64,000 bases of DNA from JAJFUI01 sp039698035 (GCA_039698035.1 JBDKSW010000012.1:141642-205641); one strand, 5' to 3'. Positions 18,890 to 28,650 are shown, counted from the stretch's first letter. Translations and numbers: made by a program. The notes: a model not told the origin generated them from the letters alone.

Positions 18890-19102
18890 TCGGCAGCCAG
18901 CACCCTGATTGACGAAAGGCGCTCGTCGGGGGATGATGAGCGCGGCTCCATGCGGCGGCGTTCTCGAGCGTCCAGCGCACACGCCTGGGAGGCAGCCTGT
19001 GGTCCGGGCGAGTGTTCCCTGGGACGAGCTTTGCGTGGTCATGTCGTGATACGCGGATCCGTGAATTGCTCTGGTGGGCGGCGTTCGCCTGAAGGTTGCA
19101 GC

Positions 19103-20323
19103 ATGTGGTCGCGGAAGAGACTTGACATCGGGTGGCGCGATTTGGCGGCAGGGATGATTCGGGCGTTCTTTCCGCCCGACATCGAGGAGGCCGAGCAAGC
19201 GGTTCGAGCGGCTTGGCCGGAGCCGGAAAAGATGTTCCCTTGTCTGTCGGTTCGCAGCGGGTTCGACCTGCTGCTGTCGACGCTCGACCTGCCGCGCGGC
19301 AGTGAAGTGCTCGTCTCGGCGATCACCATTCCCGACATGGTGCGAATCCTCGAGACGCATGGCCTCGTGCCGGTGCCCATCGACTTGACGCCGTGGCAGA
19401 TGGCGGCCGACATCGAGCGATGGCGTTCGGCCCTGACGCCGACGACCCGGGCAATCCTTGTGGCCCATCTGTTCGGCGGCCGAATCGACATCGAGCCGAT
19501 CTTGGCGTTCGCCCGACAACACGCATTGCGGGTCTTCGAGGACTGCGCTCAAGGGTTTGCGGGCACGAGTTACCCGGGACATCCCGAGGCCGACGCCAGC
19601 ATGTTCAGCTTCGGCGTCATCAAGACCAGCACGGCGTTGGGCGGGGCCGTGCTGCGAATCCGCGATGCCAAAGTGCTCGAAGGAATGCGGTGTCGGCAGT
19701 CGGGCTGGCCAACGGAAAGCCGATGGCGCTATCCACGGCGACTGGCCAAGTACGGCGCGTTCAAGCTCTTGACCGGTCGGCCTGCCTGGGGACTGCTCAC
19801 CACGTTGTGTCGGCGGATGGGCGGCGACTATGACCGGTGGATCAACGGTGCGGCGCGCGGATTTCCCGGGAACGATTTGCTGCGGCAGATACGCAAGCAA
19901 CCTTGTGGGCCGCTGCTGGCCGTGCTGGCATGGCGGCTGCGAGACTACGACGTTTGCCGGTGGGCAAACCAGGCCGAAATGGGGCGAAGCCTGGCGCGGA
20001 CGCTTGCTGCCGCAGGGATCGCCTGCCCCGGCGCCGGCATGTGCCCCCACGTGTATTGGGTGTTCGCGGTGACGGTGTCCCACCCGCAAGGCTTGGTCGC
20101 CGAGCTGGCGGCCGCCGGCTTTGATGCGACGCAGGGGCAGAGCCTGTGCGTGGTGCAGACGCCGCCGGACCGGCCTGGACTGAAGGCGGTCGCCGCCGGA
20201 GAACTACTCTCGCAGCTTGTCTTCTTGCCGTTCTATCCCGAGATGCCAAGGGCCGAGTGCCAGCGCATGGCGGACGTTGTGGTGCGGTGGGCGCAGTGCG
20301 AGCCGTCGAAGGCCGTCAGATGA
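19103..20323 (+). CDS. DegT/DnrJ/EryC1/StrS-type PLP-dependent enzyme
   Basis: A 406-residue fold-type I PLP enzyme. The PLP lysine is K174 in FSFGVIKTSTALGG, and the aspartate that contacts the pyridine nitrogen is in VFEDCAQGF; SAITIPDMVRILETHGLVPVPIDL matches the family N-terminus. Relatives transaminate keto-sugars for lipopolysaccharide, glycans and antibiotics. No sugar-nucleotide gene is nearby, so the substrate is open. ATG 19103 follows GAAGG; the frame upstream to 18950 is Arg-rich and not protein-like. Confidence 0.85.
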   Translation: MWSRKRLDIGWRDLAAGMIRAFFPPDIEEAEQAVRAAWPEPEKMFPCLSVRSGFDLLLSTLDLPRGSEVLVSAITIPDMVRILETHGLVPVPIDLTPWQMAADIERWRSALTPTTRAILVAHLFGGRIDIEPILAFARQHALRVFEDCAQGFAGTSYPGHPEADASMFSFGVIKTSTALGGAVLRIRDAKVLEGMRCRQSGWPTESRWRYPRRLAKYGAFKLLTGRPAWGLLTTLCRRMGGDYDRWINGAARGFPGNDLLRQIRKQPCGPLLAVLAWRLRDYDVCRWANQAEMGRSLARTLAAAGIACPGAGMCPHVYWVFAVTVSHPQGLVAELAAAGFDATQGQSLCVVQTPPDRPGLKAVAAGELLSQLVFLPFYPEMPRAECQRMADVVVRWAQCEPSKAVR

Positions 20324-21074
20324 GCTGCGGATGGGTCGTGGTGGCCGAATCGGGGCCGTTGTCAGATCGTGGGGGGCGGGCGTCGGCAGGTCCGGCACGG
20401 ATGCTAGGACCGATTCACTCGCTACGACCCGACATTCTTTCTAAAGTCGCACCCCGAAGCGGATCGAAGTAATCTTTCGGGAAGCCTTATTCTGCGGCAA
20501 ACAGCCAACGCGGCGGTTTACCGAAGGATGAGGTTACAGGGGGGAACCTGCCAAGAAGGCCATGCCTTGACCGTCCGCCATTGCCTCTCCAGGGCGGCGC
20601 GGTCCGCGAGTCCCACCTCTGTCGGTTAGCGGTTCGCCGGAGTGATGGCGTGCGGTTTCTTAGTTAGCAACTTGTACCGGTTGTCAGGGTGCCACCTAGA
20701 CCGTGGCAGGCACGGGGCGAAGCGAGCTATGAGCCGAGCCGGAGAATTATGCCGAGAGTCGGAGTCAATGGAAATAGGTTGGCTGGAACACGCCTTCCCT
20801 ATTTTACGGATTTTCTCTGACTTCCGGTTGCCGTGGTTGCCGATGTAGTAAGTACGGCGCGGGTCAGAAGGAGCTGAGCCACAGCCAACAGAGCGAGGAG
20901 AACGAGGTCCCGACCCAGAGCCTGCGGAAAAGTCCACCGCTGCCCAGACGGTGGAGACGAGGGAACGCCCTAGGGGAGAAGATCCGCGGGTCCAAGGGAC
21001 CAGAGCGCTCGGCAGGACGCCCGTCCAGCCGAGATACAACCAAACAACGCGATTCATATATCGGAGAGCCTGCG
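20324..21074. other. Long intergenic region without a recognisable gene
   Basis: 751 bp without a convincing ORF. A small hairpin forms from GTGCCAC and GTGGCA at about 20689-20708. The last 200 bp before the HTH-receiver gene are unusually purine-rich and could be a structured 5' leader or a small RNA, but no known RNA family was recognised. Confidence 0.4.
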
Positions 21075-21647
21075 ATGAAGGTCTTCACAACTGGTCAGGT
21101 CGCCAAGATATGTAAGGTGGCCCCCCGCACTGTCAGCAAGTGGTTCGATTCGGGCCGCCTGAAGGGGTATCGCATTCCCGGGTCGCAAGACCGGCGTATT
21201 CCCCGGGAATATCTGATTAAGTTCCTCAAGGAACACGGGATGCCTTTGGGCGATCTGGAAGACGAGGCGATGGCCAAGGTCTTGATCGTCGCCCAGGACC
21301 AAGTCCTGATCGAGAACCTGAAGCGGGAACTGCCGTTGGAGCACTCGTTCAAGGCGGCGGTTGCCGCGAGCGGGTTTGACGCCGGCATCCAGGCCGAGAG
21401 CTTCCACCCGGATTGCATCATCGTCGACTTCTCGATTGGCCGGACCGAAGCGTTGCAGATTTGCCAGAATCTCCGCCGCAACAACGAGTTTGCGGAAGTG
21501 ATTCTGATTGCCCTGTTGCCGGACGACGGCAGCTCGGTGAGCTTCGACCGCTCGGCCATCAACGAGACGTTCAAGAAGCCGTTTGATTCGGCCCTGCTTG
21601 CCGAGCGGCTCCGGACCTTGATTGGCGCGAAGAAGGAGCTGGTCTAA
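21075..21647 (+). CDS. HTH (MerR/excisionase-type) protein fused to a receiver-like domain
   Basis: A 190-residue two-domain protein. Residues 1-60 are a MerR/excisionase helix-turn-helix (TTGQVAKICKVAPRTVSKWFDSGRLKGYRIPGS..RRIPREYLIKFL). Residues 66-190 resemble a CheY receiver: KVLIVAQD, CIIVDFS with a candidate phosphoacceptor Asp, and a conserved Lys in FKKPFD. The usual paired acidic residues after KVLIV are reduced to AQD, so phosphorylation is uncertain. No histidine kinase is nearby, so it is an orphan. GGAG lies 7 bp before the ATG. A strong terminator follows. Confidence 0.82.
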   Translation: MKVFTTGQVAKICKVAPRTVSKWFDSGRLKGYRIPGSQDRRIPREYLIKFLKEHGMPLGDLEDEAMAKVLIVAQDQVLIENLKRELPLEHSFKAAVAASGFDAGIQAESFHPDCIIVDFSIGRTEALQICQNLRRNNEFAEVILIALLPDDGSSVSFDRSAINETFKKPFDSALLAERLRTLIGAKKELV

Positions 21648-21714
21648 GACCGCTTCGGAAACGATTCGCCGCACCCCATGGCGGCGAATATGCGAGAATC
21701 GCCGATTCGCTCAC

Positions 21715-21752
21715 CCCGTCGCGGCTTGACCCCCGCGACGGGATAATTTTTT
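21715..21752 (+). terminator. Rho-independent terminator after the HTH-receiver gene
   Basis: A 10-bp GC-rich stem (CCCGTCGCGG at 21715-21724, complement at 21733-21742) with an 8-nt loop is followed by ATAA and a T6 run (21747-21752). A second perfect hairpin (ATTCGCCGC at 21664-21672 with 21681-21689) precedes it. It insulates the gene from the convergent pdxJ. Confidence 0.85.
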
Positions 21753-21779
21753 CTTGGGGGCGCCGCTGCGAAGCGTGCC

Positions 21780-22496
21780 CTAGAGCGAGACGAGCCGCTT
21801 CATCTCGCGGACGGCCGACTCGAAACCGACCATGAGGGCTCGGGCGACGATGCTGTGGCCGATGTTCAATTCGTGCATCGCGGGGATCGCGGCCACGGGG
21901 CGAACGTTGCGGTAAGTCAGCCCATGACCGGCATGGAGCGTCATGCCGGCTTGGGTCACCAAAGCGGCGGCCTGTTTCAGTGTCTCGAGCGCTTGGTCCT
22001 GTTCGGGCCCGGGCGTTGCCAAGGCATACTGTCCCGTGTGCAGCTCCACCGCGTCGGCCCGCAGTCGGGCGGCTTCCTCGATCTGCCGGGGATCGGGATC
22101 GAGGAACAGGCTGACCGAGATGCCAGCTTGTCGCAGGCGGTCGACGGCGCGCGCCACATGGTCGCGTCGGGCGGAAACATCCAGCCCGCCTTCGGTCGTC
22201 ACCTCTTCGCGCCGTTCGGGCACGAGCGTCGCCTGGTTCGGCTTTGCCTGGCACGCGATTTCGACGATCTCGGGCTCGCAGGCCATTTCCAGGTTCAGCT
22301 TCACCGTGACCGTCTGGCGAAGGATATGCAGGTCGCGGTCTGAGATGTGGCGACGGTCTTCGCGCAGGTGGATGGTGATGCCGTCGGCTCCGCCGAGTTC
22401 GGCCAGCGCGGCGGCCCAAACGGGGTCGGGCTCGTTCGTGCGGCGGGCCTGGCGGACGGTGGCTACGTGGTCGATATTGACGCCGAGTTGAATCAT
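21780..22496 (-). CDS. pdxJ: Pyridoxine 5'-phosphate synthase PdxJ
   Basis: A 238-residue TIM-barrel enzyme that condenses 1-deoxy-D-xylulose 5-phosphate with 3-amino-2-oxopropyl phosphate in DXP-dependent vitamin B6 synthesis. Recognisable blocks are LGVNIDHVATVRQAR (residues 3-17), GITIHLREDRRHI, LNLEMA, LVPERREEVTTEGGLD, DAVELHTGQYA and LHAGHGLTYRNV; the length is normal. ATG 22496 gives the standard N-terminus; nine residues further up is an alternative ATG. TATAAT lies 7 bp upstream of 22496 and might drive a nearly leaderless message. It is 58 bp downstream of the foldase gene and probably in the mfd-ppiC-pdxJ run of same-strand genes. Confidence 0.97.
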   Translation of the reverse strand: MIQLGVNIDHVATVRQARRTNEPDPVWAAALAELGGADGITIHLREDRRHISDRDLHILRQTVTVKLNLEMACEPEIVEIACQAKPNQATLVPERREEVTTEGGLDVSARRDHVARAVDRLRQAGISVSLFLDPDPRQIEEAARLRADAVELHTGQYALATPGPEQDQALETLKQAAALVTQAGMTLHAGHGLTYRNVRPVAAIPAMHELNIGHSIVARALMVGFESAVREMKRLVSL

Positions 22497-22554
22497 GGCG
22501 GCGATTATAGCAGATGCGATCACACGGGAAAGGGTCGGAAGAGGCCGGCCCGCC

Positions 22555-23817
22555 TTACCGGAGACGTTCGTCGTAAATCGACTTGGCGGCCGTCTGCTGC
22601 TCGGGCTTTTCCTTGTCGAAAATGGTCCAGACGGCGGTGCGCCCCTTGAGCTTGTCCAGGTACTCGGTGATTTGTTTTTTCCGTCGCTCTTCCATGATTT
22701 TGGTTCGGATCTCGACCTGGGCCTCGAGAAACGGCGTGACCATGACCTCCTCGCGTTGCGTCACGCGGACGATGTGGAATCCGGTGGGCCCTTCGATGAT
22801 CGGGCTGAGCTGTCCGACCGGGAGGGTGAACAAGGCCTGATCGATGGCTTGGCAGACGAGACTGCCTTGGGCGGTCCAATCGCGGCGTCCGCCCTTGGAG
22901 GCCGTGACGCCGTCGGACGCCTTGGCGACCTCGGCGAACGGCGCGCCGGCCACGACTTGGTTGCCCAGCCGGGCGATCGCCTCGCCGGCCGCTTCTTTCG
23001 TCGGGTATCTGGCGAAGCCGATCATTAACTCTTCCCACTTCGCACGCGACGGCTTCGTGAAATCGTCGGTATGCTTGCGGTAGTAGGTCAGCATCTGGTC
23101 GTAGGTGACTTCCTCGTTGACCTTGATTTGCATGCCGACCCACTGGCGGGCCAGTTCGTGCTCGCAGTACGCGCGTTTCATCTTCTCGACCGAGGAGCCA
23201 ACCATTTTCAGCTTCGCGTCCAATTCGGTGCGCGAGTTGGCGCCCGACTGTTTGATCATCTTGTCCAGCTCTTGCTCTTCGAACATTTTGCCAAGCTGCT
23301 CGTGGACGTGAGTCCAACCCTCGCTGGGAATCGTTCGCTTGGCGTCTTGGGTAATCAGCAGCGTTTCGATGCGCCGTTGGAGTCCCTGCTGGATGAGCTG
23401 TTTGCGCTGTGCTTCGATTTCGGCGGAAGGAATGCGGCCCTGGTTTCTCATGCAGAACTCGTTGACGGACGGCATGATCTCGCTGGCCAGAATGATTTCC
23501 TGGCCGACGCCTCCGAGCTTGACCGCGCCCTCGCAAACGTGCAGTTCGCCGGCTGGCAAACCTTTGTCGCGGCCGGACGAGCCGGTTCGCTGGTCGGGCG
23601 AGGGATCCGTCGGCCAAGTCGAGGGACGCGACGGCGCGCCGGGGTTCGCCGGGGCGCTCGGTCCGGTGAACTGTCCGCGCCAATTCGATGACGCTCCCGA
23701 CGCCGGCGTCATGGGCGTGACCCCATTGTTCGCCGAGTCCTGGGCGGCCGCCGAGCAAACGGCGCAGGCCACCAGGATGAAAACAATCAGGAACTTTGCT
23801 GAGTGAGTGCAATTCAT
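22555..23817 (-). CDS. PpiC/SurA-type periplasmic peptidyl-prolyl isomerase
   Basis: A 420-residue exported protein: signal peptide KFLIVFILVACAVCSAAAQ, a SurA N-like helical chaperone region, then a parvulin domain with RAKWEELMIGFARYPTKEAAGEAI and GGRRDWTAQGSLVCQAIDQALFTLPVGQLSPIIEGPTGFHIVRV (split here by family motif), matching PpiC rotamases. It probably escorts outer membrane proteins to BamA. ATG 23817 fits the signal peptide; an ATG 15 codons earlier is possible. Neither has a strong ribosome binding site. Confidence 0.87.
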   Translation of the reverse strand: MNCTHSAKFLIVFILVACAVCSAAAQDSANNGVTPMTPASGASSNWRGQFTGPSAPANPGAPSRPSTWPTDPSPDQRTGSSGRDKGLPAGELHVCEGAVKLGGVGQEIILASEIMPSVNEFCMRNQGRIPSAEIEAQRKQLIQQGLQRRIETLLITQDAKRTIPSEGWTHVHEQLGKMFEEQELDKMIKQSGANSRTELDAKLKMVGSSVEKMKRAYCEHELARQWVGMQIKVNEEVTYDQMLTYYRKHTDDFTKPSRAKWEELMIGFARYPTKEAAGEAIARLGNQVVAGAPFAEVAKASDGVTASKGGRRDWTAQGSLVCQAIDQALFTLPVGQLSPIIEGPTGFHIVRVTQREEVMVTPFLEAQVEIRTKIMEERRKKQITEYLDKLKGRTAVWTIFDKEKPEQQTAAKSIYDERLR

Positions 23818-23926
23818 GGCCGGGACCAAGGAGAAAAAGATGGCATGCGGGGGATGGGACAAGTGAGTCGCAGCCGATGGCAGCGCCTGTTCGCCCCTGC
23901 TTTTTCGCGGCGGAATTATAGACGTG

Positions 23927-26900
23927 TCAGGTCTCTCGCTGCAACAGGGATTTCACTTGGCCGAAGAGCTCGTCGGTCGTCGCAAGTGCTTTCCCCAGAG
24001 GGAGATACGCACTTTGCCCATCGACCACGCGGAGTCGTCCGCCGTTGAGTCGCGCCAAACGGTCGATTTGTCGTCGGGACGAGTACCGAAAAACGGCGAA
24101 CTGATCTTCCAAGTGGATCGACGTGATACCCCAGCGATGGGCGGCCACGCGGATGCCGGCCAGCGTCAGCAAATGCTGCACCGGCGGCGGCGGTGGGCCG
24201 AAGCGATCCGCCAATTCGGCGGCCATGTCGTTCAGCTCCGACGCGCTCGACACCCGGGCGAGCCGGCGATAGAGATCGATCTTCAGTCGCATGTCCGACA
24301 CGTAGGCGCGGGGGAGGTAGCCCTCGCCGGGCAGATCGACATCGACCTCGATCACGGTTTTCGGCGGCAGCGACCTCAGCCGGCCGACGGCCTGTTCGAG
24401 CAGGTCGCAATAGAGTTCGTAGCCGATGGCCGCGATGTGGCCGCTCTGTTCGGCGCCGAGGATGTTGCCGGCGCCGCGGATTTCGAGGTCTCGCATGGCG
24501 ATGGCGAACCCGGCGCCCAGGCGACTGAACTCTTCGATCGCCCGAAGCCGTTTGGCCGCGGTCGGCGAAAGGTTCTTGTTCGGGTCGATCAACAGATAGC
24601 AGTAGGCGCGATGTTTGTACCGCCCGACACGGCCACGAAGCTGGTGCAGGTCGGCCAGTCCGTAGCGGTCGGCCTCGTCGATGAAGATCGTGTTGGCATT
24701 CGGGATGTCCAATCCGCTCTCGACGATCGTCGTGGCCAGCAACAGATCGCAGCGGCGGTCGAGAAAAGCGAGCATGACGTGTTCGAGCTCGTTTTCATTC
24801 ATTTGGCCGTGGGCCACGGCCAGCCGGGCCTCGGGCACGATCTGGCGCAATCGCCGGGCGACGACCTCGATGTCCTCGACCCGATTGTGGACGAAGAAGA
24901 TTTGCCCGCCGCGGTTCAACTCGCGCAGCACGGCTTGGCGAACCAACTCGGGGTCGAAGCGGCCGACGCGCGTTTCGACGGCCAAGCGATCCTCGGGGGG
25001 CGTCTCGAGGTTCGAGATGTCGCGCAGGCCAAGGAGGCCCATGTGGAGTGTTCGCGGGATGGGCGTGGCCGTCATGGTCAGCACGTCGACAATGCCGCGC
25101 AGGGCCTTGAGCCGCTCCTTGACCTCGACGCCGAATCGCTGTTCCTCGTCGATGATGACCAGCCCGAGATTGTGAAATCGAACGTCGGGTTGAGCCAGTC
25201 GGTGCGTGCCGATAACAACGTCGATGGAACCCTCTTCGAGGCCGCGGATGATTTGCGATTGCCGTCGCTTGGCGGCGAACCGCGAGAGCGACGCGATCTC
25301 GAACGGGAACTCGGCCATTCGGGCGGTGAAGGTTCGCTCGTGCTGTTCGCAAAGGAGCGTCGTGGGCACGAGGACGGCCACCTGAAAGCCGGCGTCCACG
25401 GCCTTGAACGCGGCCCGCATGGCAAGCTCGGTTTTTCCGTAGCCGACGTCGCCGCAAAGCAGTCGGTCCATCGGACGCGGGAGGCACATGTCGCGTTTGA
25501 TGGCGTCGATCGTGACCAACTGATCGACCGTTTCCTGATAGGGAAAGGAGGCGTCGAACTCGCGCTGCCATTCGGTGTCGAGCGGATAGGCGATGCCAGG
25601 TCGGGCAGATCGAGCCGCCTGCAATTCGAGCATGTCGGCGGCCAAATCGGTGACGGCCTGCTCGACGCGGCCCTTTTGGCGTTCCCACATGCGCCCGCCG
25701 AGTTTGGCGAGCGTGGGGCGGCTTTTGCTGCCGCCGACATACTTTTGCACCAGCCCGATTTTGGCGGCAGGCACGTAGAGCTTCGTTCGGCCGGCAAACT
25801 CGAGTTCGAGGTGTTCCTCGGCCTGCCCATTCTTCTCCAGCAATCGCAGTCCGCGGTATCGGGCGATGCCGTGACCGACGTGAACGACGAGGTCGCCCTC
25901 TCGCAATTCGAGGAAGCTGTCGATGACGCGCGACAACCGCCGCCCGGTAGGCCGCCGCAGGTCGGTTCGGTGGAACAGTTCGCCGCTGCTTAAGAGCACG
26001 ATCCGGTCGGAGACGAGCCGGAATCCGTGGTGAAGCGTGCCGATGAGGAGGTGGAGGCGACTTTCCCGGGCCGCCTGGGTGGCGCCAAAAATGTCGCCGA
26101 GCCGCTGGACTTCGGCATCGGTTTGGCAGACCACGAAGAGCTGCTGGCCGGCGCCCGCCTCGTCGAGTTCGTCGCGGACCCGGTTCATGTCGCCGCTGAA
26201 GCGCTCGACCGATTCGACGCGGAGTCGGCAGGTGGTTTCCAACGACGCGGTGGCGACGGCCGACGCCGCTACGGAAGGAAAGCGGAAGACCTGGCGCAGC
26301 ACGTCAGAGACGGTGTGGAATTGCGGAAAGGGCAGGGGGGAGAGCGGAGAAGGAACCGTGGAGGGGACATTTGCGTTTGCCGAGATTTGGGCGTCGGGAC
26401 TGCCCGGCCTCCCGTCGACCCTTTCCAGATACTGTCGGCCCTGCTGTTCCAAGTCCATCGGCTCGATCAGCAGGAACCAGCTTTGTGGCGGCAGATAGTC
26501 GGCCAGATGGGACCGGTCGCCGGCCGCCGGGCCGAGGATTGTCACGTCGACGCTTGCCAGTGACGCCAGACTCCGCTGGCTAGCGATCTCGAACCGGCGA
26601 ATCGACTCGATTTCGTCGCCGAAGAATTCAACGCGGACGGGCCAATCCCAGTCCGGCGCAAAGATATCGACAATGCCGCCGCGCACGGCAAACTCGCCCG
26701 GCAGATCGACGGCCGGCGTGTTCACTAGTCCGCTTTCAGTCATCCAGCGGGCAAGGTCGGCGACGGCCAGGGCATCGCCCACCCGGAGCGACCGCGTTTG
26801 GCGTTGCAGCGTCTCGCGGCTGGGCACCGGTTGCAGCAGGCTCTGGATGCTGGTCACGACGAGCTTCGGCGCGGGCGTTGCGCCATGGCCCTCGACGTCG

Positions 26901-27256
26901 GCCAGCAGCTTGAGCAGATGAATCCGCTGGCCGAAGACCTCGTCGTGGATTGGCCGCTCGGGCGATTCCCAGGCGGGGAACGGCGAGGGCTTGATCTGGC
27001 TGAACAGGGCCAAGTCGTCGATGAGCTCATCGACCTGCTCGACCTGGGAGCAGACGACGACCAGCGTGGCCGGGGCATGGGCGGCAAGCGTGGCCGCCAC
27101 GAGCGCGCAGGACGAACCCCAGACTCCGTCCAGGGTCGCCGCATTGCCCTTTTCCAAACTGGCGACGATCTCCGCGAAGTCCTGTTGTCGCTCCAGGCGT
27201 TCGACCAGTTTTTTCAACTGTTCGGCTGCAAAGGCAGCCGCTTCGCCGCTTGCCAT
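23927..27256 (-). CDS. mfd: Transcription-repair coupling factor Mfd
   Basis: A 1109-residue helicase/translocase that removes RNA polymerase stalled at lesions and recruits UvrA. It shows the UvrB-like N-terminus (SFPAWESPERP-like FPAWESPERPIHDEVFGQR), the RNA polymerase-interacting domain (EGDLVVHVGHGIARYRGL), Walker A in CGDVGYGKTELAMRAA, Walker B-like DEEQRFGV, TATPIPRTLHM, and the RecG-like TRG motif region (HQLRGRVGRYKHRAYCYLL). The length is normal. The start overlaps nothing and lies 11 bp after the zinc-ribbon gene, so the two are probably cotranscribed. Confidence 0.97.
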   Translation of the reverse strand: MASGEAAAFAAEQLKKLVERLERQQDFAEIVASLEKGNAATLDGVWGSSCALVAATLAAHAPATLVVVCSQVEQVDELIDDLALFSQIKPSPFPAWESPERPIHDEVFGQRIHLLKLLADVEGHGATPAPKLVVTSIQSLLQPVPSRETLQRQTRSLRVGDALAVADLARWMTESGLVNTPAVDLPGEFAVRGGIVDIFAPDWDWPVRVEFFGDEIESIRRFEIASQRSLASLASVDVTILGPAAGDRSHLADYLPPQSWFLLIEPMDLEQQGRQYLERVDGRPGSPDAQISANANVPSTVPSPLSPLPFPQFHTVSDVLRQVFRFPSVAASAVATASLETTCRLRVESVERFSGDMNRVRDELDEAGAGQQLFVVCQTDAEVQRLGDIFGATQAARESRLHLLIGTLHHGFRLVSDRIVLLSSGELFHRTDLRRPTGRRLSRVIDSFLELREGDLVVHVGHGIARYRGLRLLEKNGQAEEHLELEFAGRTKLYVPAAKIGLVQKYVGGSKSRPTLAKLGGRMWERQKGRVEQAVTDLAADMLELQAARSARPGIAYPLDTEWQREFDASFPYQETVDQLVTIDAIKRDMCLPRPMDRLLCGDVGYGKTELAMRAAFKAVDAGFQVAVLVPTTLLCEQHERTFTARMAEFPFEIASLSRFAAKRRQSQIIRGLEEGSIDVVIGTHRLAQPDVRFHNLGLVIIDEEQRFGVEVKERLKALRGIVDVLTMTATPIPRTLHMGLLGLRDISNLETPPEDRLAVETRVGRFDPELVRQAVLRELNRGGQIFFVHNRVEDIEVVARRLRQIVPEARLAVAHGQMNENELEHVMLAFLDRRCDLLLATTIVESGLDIPNANTIFIDEADRYGLADLHQLRGRVGRYKHRAYCYLLIDPNKNLSPTAAKRLRAIEEFSRLGAGFAIAMRDLEIRGAGNILGAEQSGHIAAIGYELYCDLLEQAVGRLRSLPPKTVIEVDVDLPGEGYLPRAYVSDMRLKIDLYRRLARVSSASELNDMAAELADRFGPPPPPVQHLLTLAGIRVAAHRWGITSIHLEDQFAVFRYSSRRQIDRLARLNGGRLRVVDGQSAYLPLGKALATTDELFGQVKSLLQRET

Positions 27257-27267
27257 ATCTGGCAGGA

Positions 27268-28365
27268 TTATAGCTCAACACGCTCTTCGAGGCGATCCTG
27301 TTTGGCTCCGCAATGTTCGCAGTGGTCGAGCAGAGAGTGCCGAACCTTCTGGCAAGCCGGGCAGGTCTCGAACAGTTCTTCTCCGCAACACGGGCACACG
27401 TAGGGCATTTCCGACGAGGCGTCGCCCTGTGGAAGCACTTTATGCACGGTGCGGCGAGTCCAATACAAGAAGCGTCGCGGGCCAGTGCGAATGGGGTATT
27501 CGCAAACGGGGCACAGAAACCGTTCGTAACCCTCCCGGTATTGCTTTTTGAGGCACTCGACCTTGGGAAAGGCCCTGGTTCGAATCAGACGCACGAGCGC
27601 CAGGGCGACGATCGCCAGCAGTGTGGAGATCAGGATGTATTTGAAATATCGGGAGGGGAAGTACTCGTGGACGACGATCGCCACCTTGAGCAGCGTTGCG
27701 CCGCCGACGGCGACCAGCAGCGGGTAGTAGATGCTGTGCCGCTTTCGGATGAGCGGATAGGCCACGACCAGCAGCAGTGGCACGAGAATCGCAAGCTGAT
27801 AGCTGGCGAGCCGCAGACGGTGACTCTCCTGCCTGCGTTCGTATTCGCGTTCGGCCGGTTTTCGTTGAGCGGCCAACCGTTCATCGAGCTGTGTGCTCTT
27901 GTCGCGGAGTTTGAACTTTTGCGACGTCAGGTCTGCAATCTTTTGGTTCAGCTCCTGATAGGTCTTCTGGCTGTCCTGAAACTGCTTGAGACTCGTCGTC
28001 AGTGTGTTTCTTTCGGTCTCGGAGAGGGCGATGGCCTTTTGGATGCTGAGTCGCTGCAGGTCCAGCATTTGGTTGATGGTGCGCTGGAGGTTTTGTGAGC
28101 TCTCGCCCACGAGTCGCTGCTGTTCCCGAGTGTTTTCGATCACCCGTTCGAGATCGCCGATTTGCCGCTCGATTTGTCGTTTGTCAACCACCAGGGAGGC
28201 ATCGACATGGTGGCGTTCGATTTCGGCGAAGTCCGGCCCCTTGATGGCCTCGATGTCCTCGACCACGAAGCCGAGCAGCCAGAAGAAGAGGATGGCAAGA
28301 ACCACGGTGAGGGACCGGATCAGCAGCCGGACGCCCCAAGTTCCGCGACGGGGACTCTGTTTCAT
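27268..28365 (-). CDS. Membrane protein with coiled coil and C-terminal zinc ribbons, upstream of mfd
   Basis: A 365-residue protein of unknown function: membrane helix 1 (residues 14-36, IRSLTVVLAILFFWLLGFVV), a long coiled coil (about 60-185, rich in Gln, Glu and Leu), three or four more membrane helices (about 188-265), then a cytoplasmic tail with CPVC, CPCC, CPAC and CEHC pairs forming two zinc ribbons. The coiled coil between the first two helices should sit outside the cytoplasm. The spacing to mfd is 11 bp. No family name is recognised; a role in sensing or scaffolding is a guess. Confidence 0.75.
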   Translation of the reverse strand: MKQSPRRGTWGVRLLIRSLTVVLAILFFWLLGFVVEDIEAIKGPDFAEIERHHVDASLVVDKRQIERQIGDLERVIENTREQQRLVGESSQNLQRTINQMLDLQRLSIQKAIALSETERNTLTTSLKQFQDSQKTYQELNQKIADLTSQKFKLRDKSTQLDERLAAQRKPAEREYERRQESHRLRLASYQLAILVPLLLVVAYPLIRKRHSIYYPLLVAVGGATLLKVAIVVHEYFPSRYFKYILISTLLAIVALALVRLIRTRAFPKVECLKKQYREGYERFLCPVCEYPIRTGPRRFLYWTRRTVHKVLPQGDASSEMPYVCPCCGEELFETCPACQKVRHSLLDHCEHCGAKQDRLEERVEL

Positions 28366-28501
28366 GACGGTTCTCCCAAGCGATAGGGGGTGACGTTCGA
28401 TCTTCCCAAATAAGAAGGCTCGGAACTGTGAGCCCTATAACGCAGGTTGAATGAGCCAGTTTGCCGCGAGCGACCGAACACGCGGCGGTCGCAGCGCTCG
28501 G

Positions 28502-28570
28502 TCAGACCGTCCCATTGATCTGGTCGCTTAACCGGTCGATGACCGCCATGGTTACTTCTTGCGGTGTCAT
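28502..28570 (-). pseudogene. N-terminal scrap of a nucleotidyltransferase-like gene
   Basis: The 22-codon frame begins MTPQEVTMAVIDRL, which resembles the beginning of small nucleotidyltransferase (AbiEii/toxin-like) proteins recalled from planctomycete genomes, then diverges and stops. The rest of the gene is absent. It follows a truncated small partner gene (28651-28797) in the order known for intact pairs. Assignment rests on 14 residues. Confidence 0.4.
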
Positions 28571-28650
28571 CGGCCGGGCTCGATTTGGCGTGCCGGGACG
28601 AGCCAATCTCACAGGAGTTCTTAGACTCGCTCGTCCTCGTCGCTTCCGAA

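Noticed and set aside
24000..25993. Long open frame on the plus strand opposite mfd
   Set aside because: It mirrors the Mfd coding sequence at high GC and shows no domain of its own.
27256..27275. TATAAT just upstream of the mfd start as a promoter
   Set aside because: The hexamer overlaps the CTA-TAA end of the preceding gene, no -35 box is spaced correctly, and the 11-bp gap favours cotranscription.
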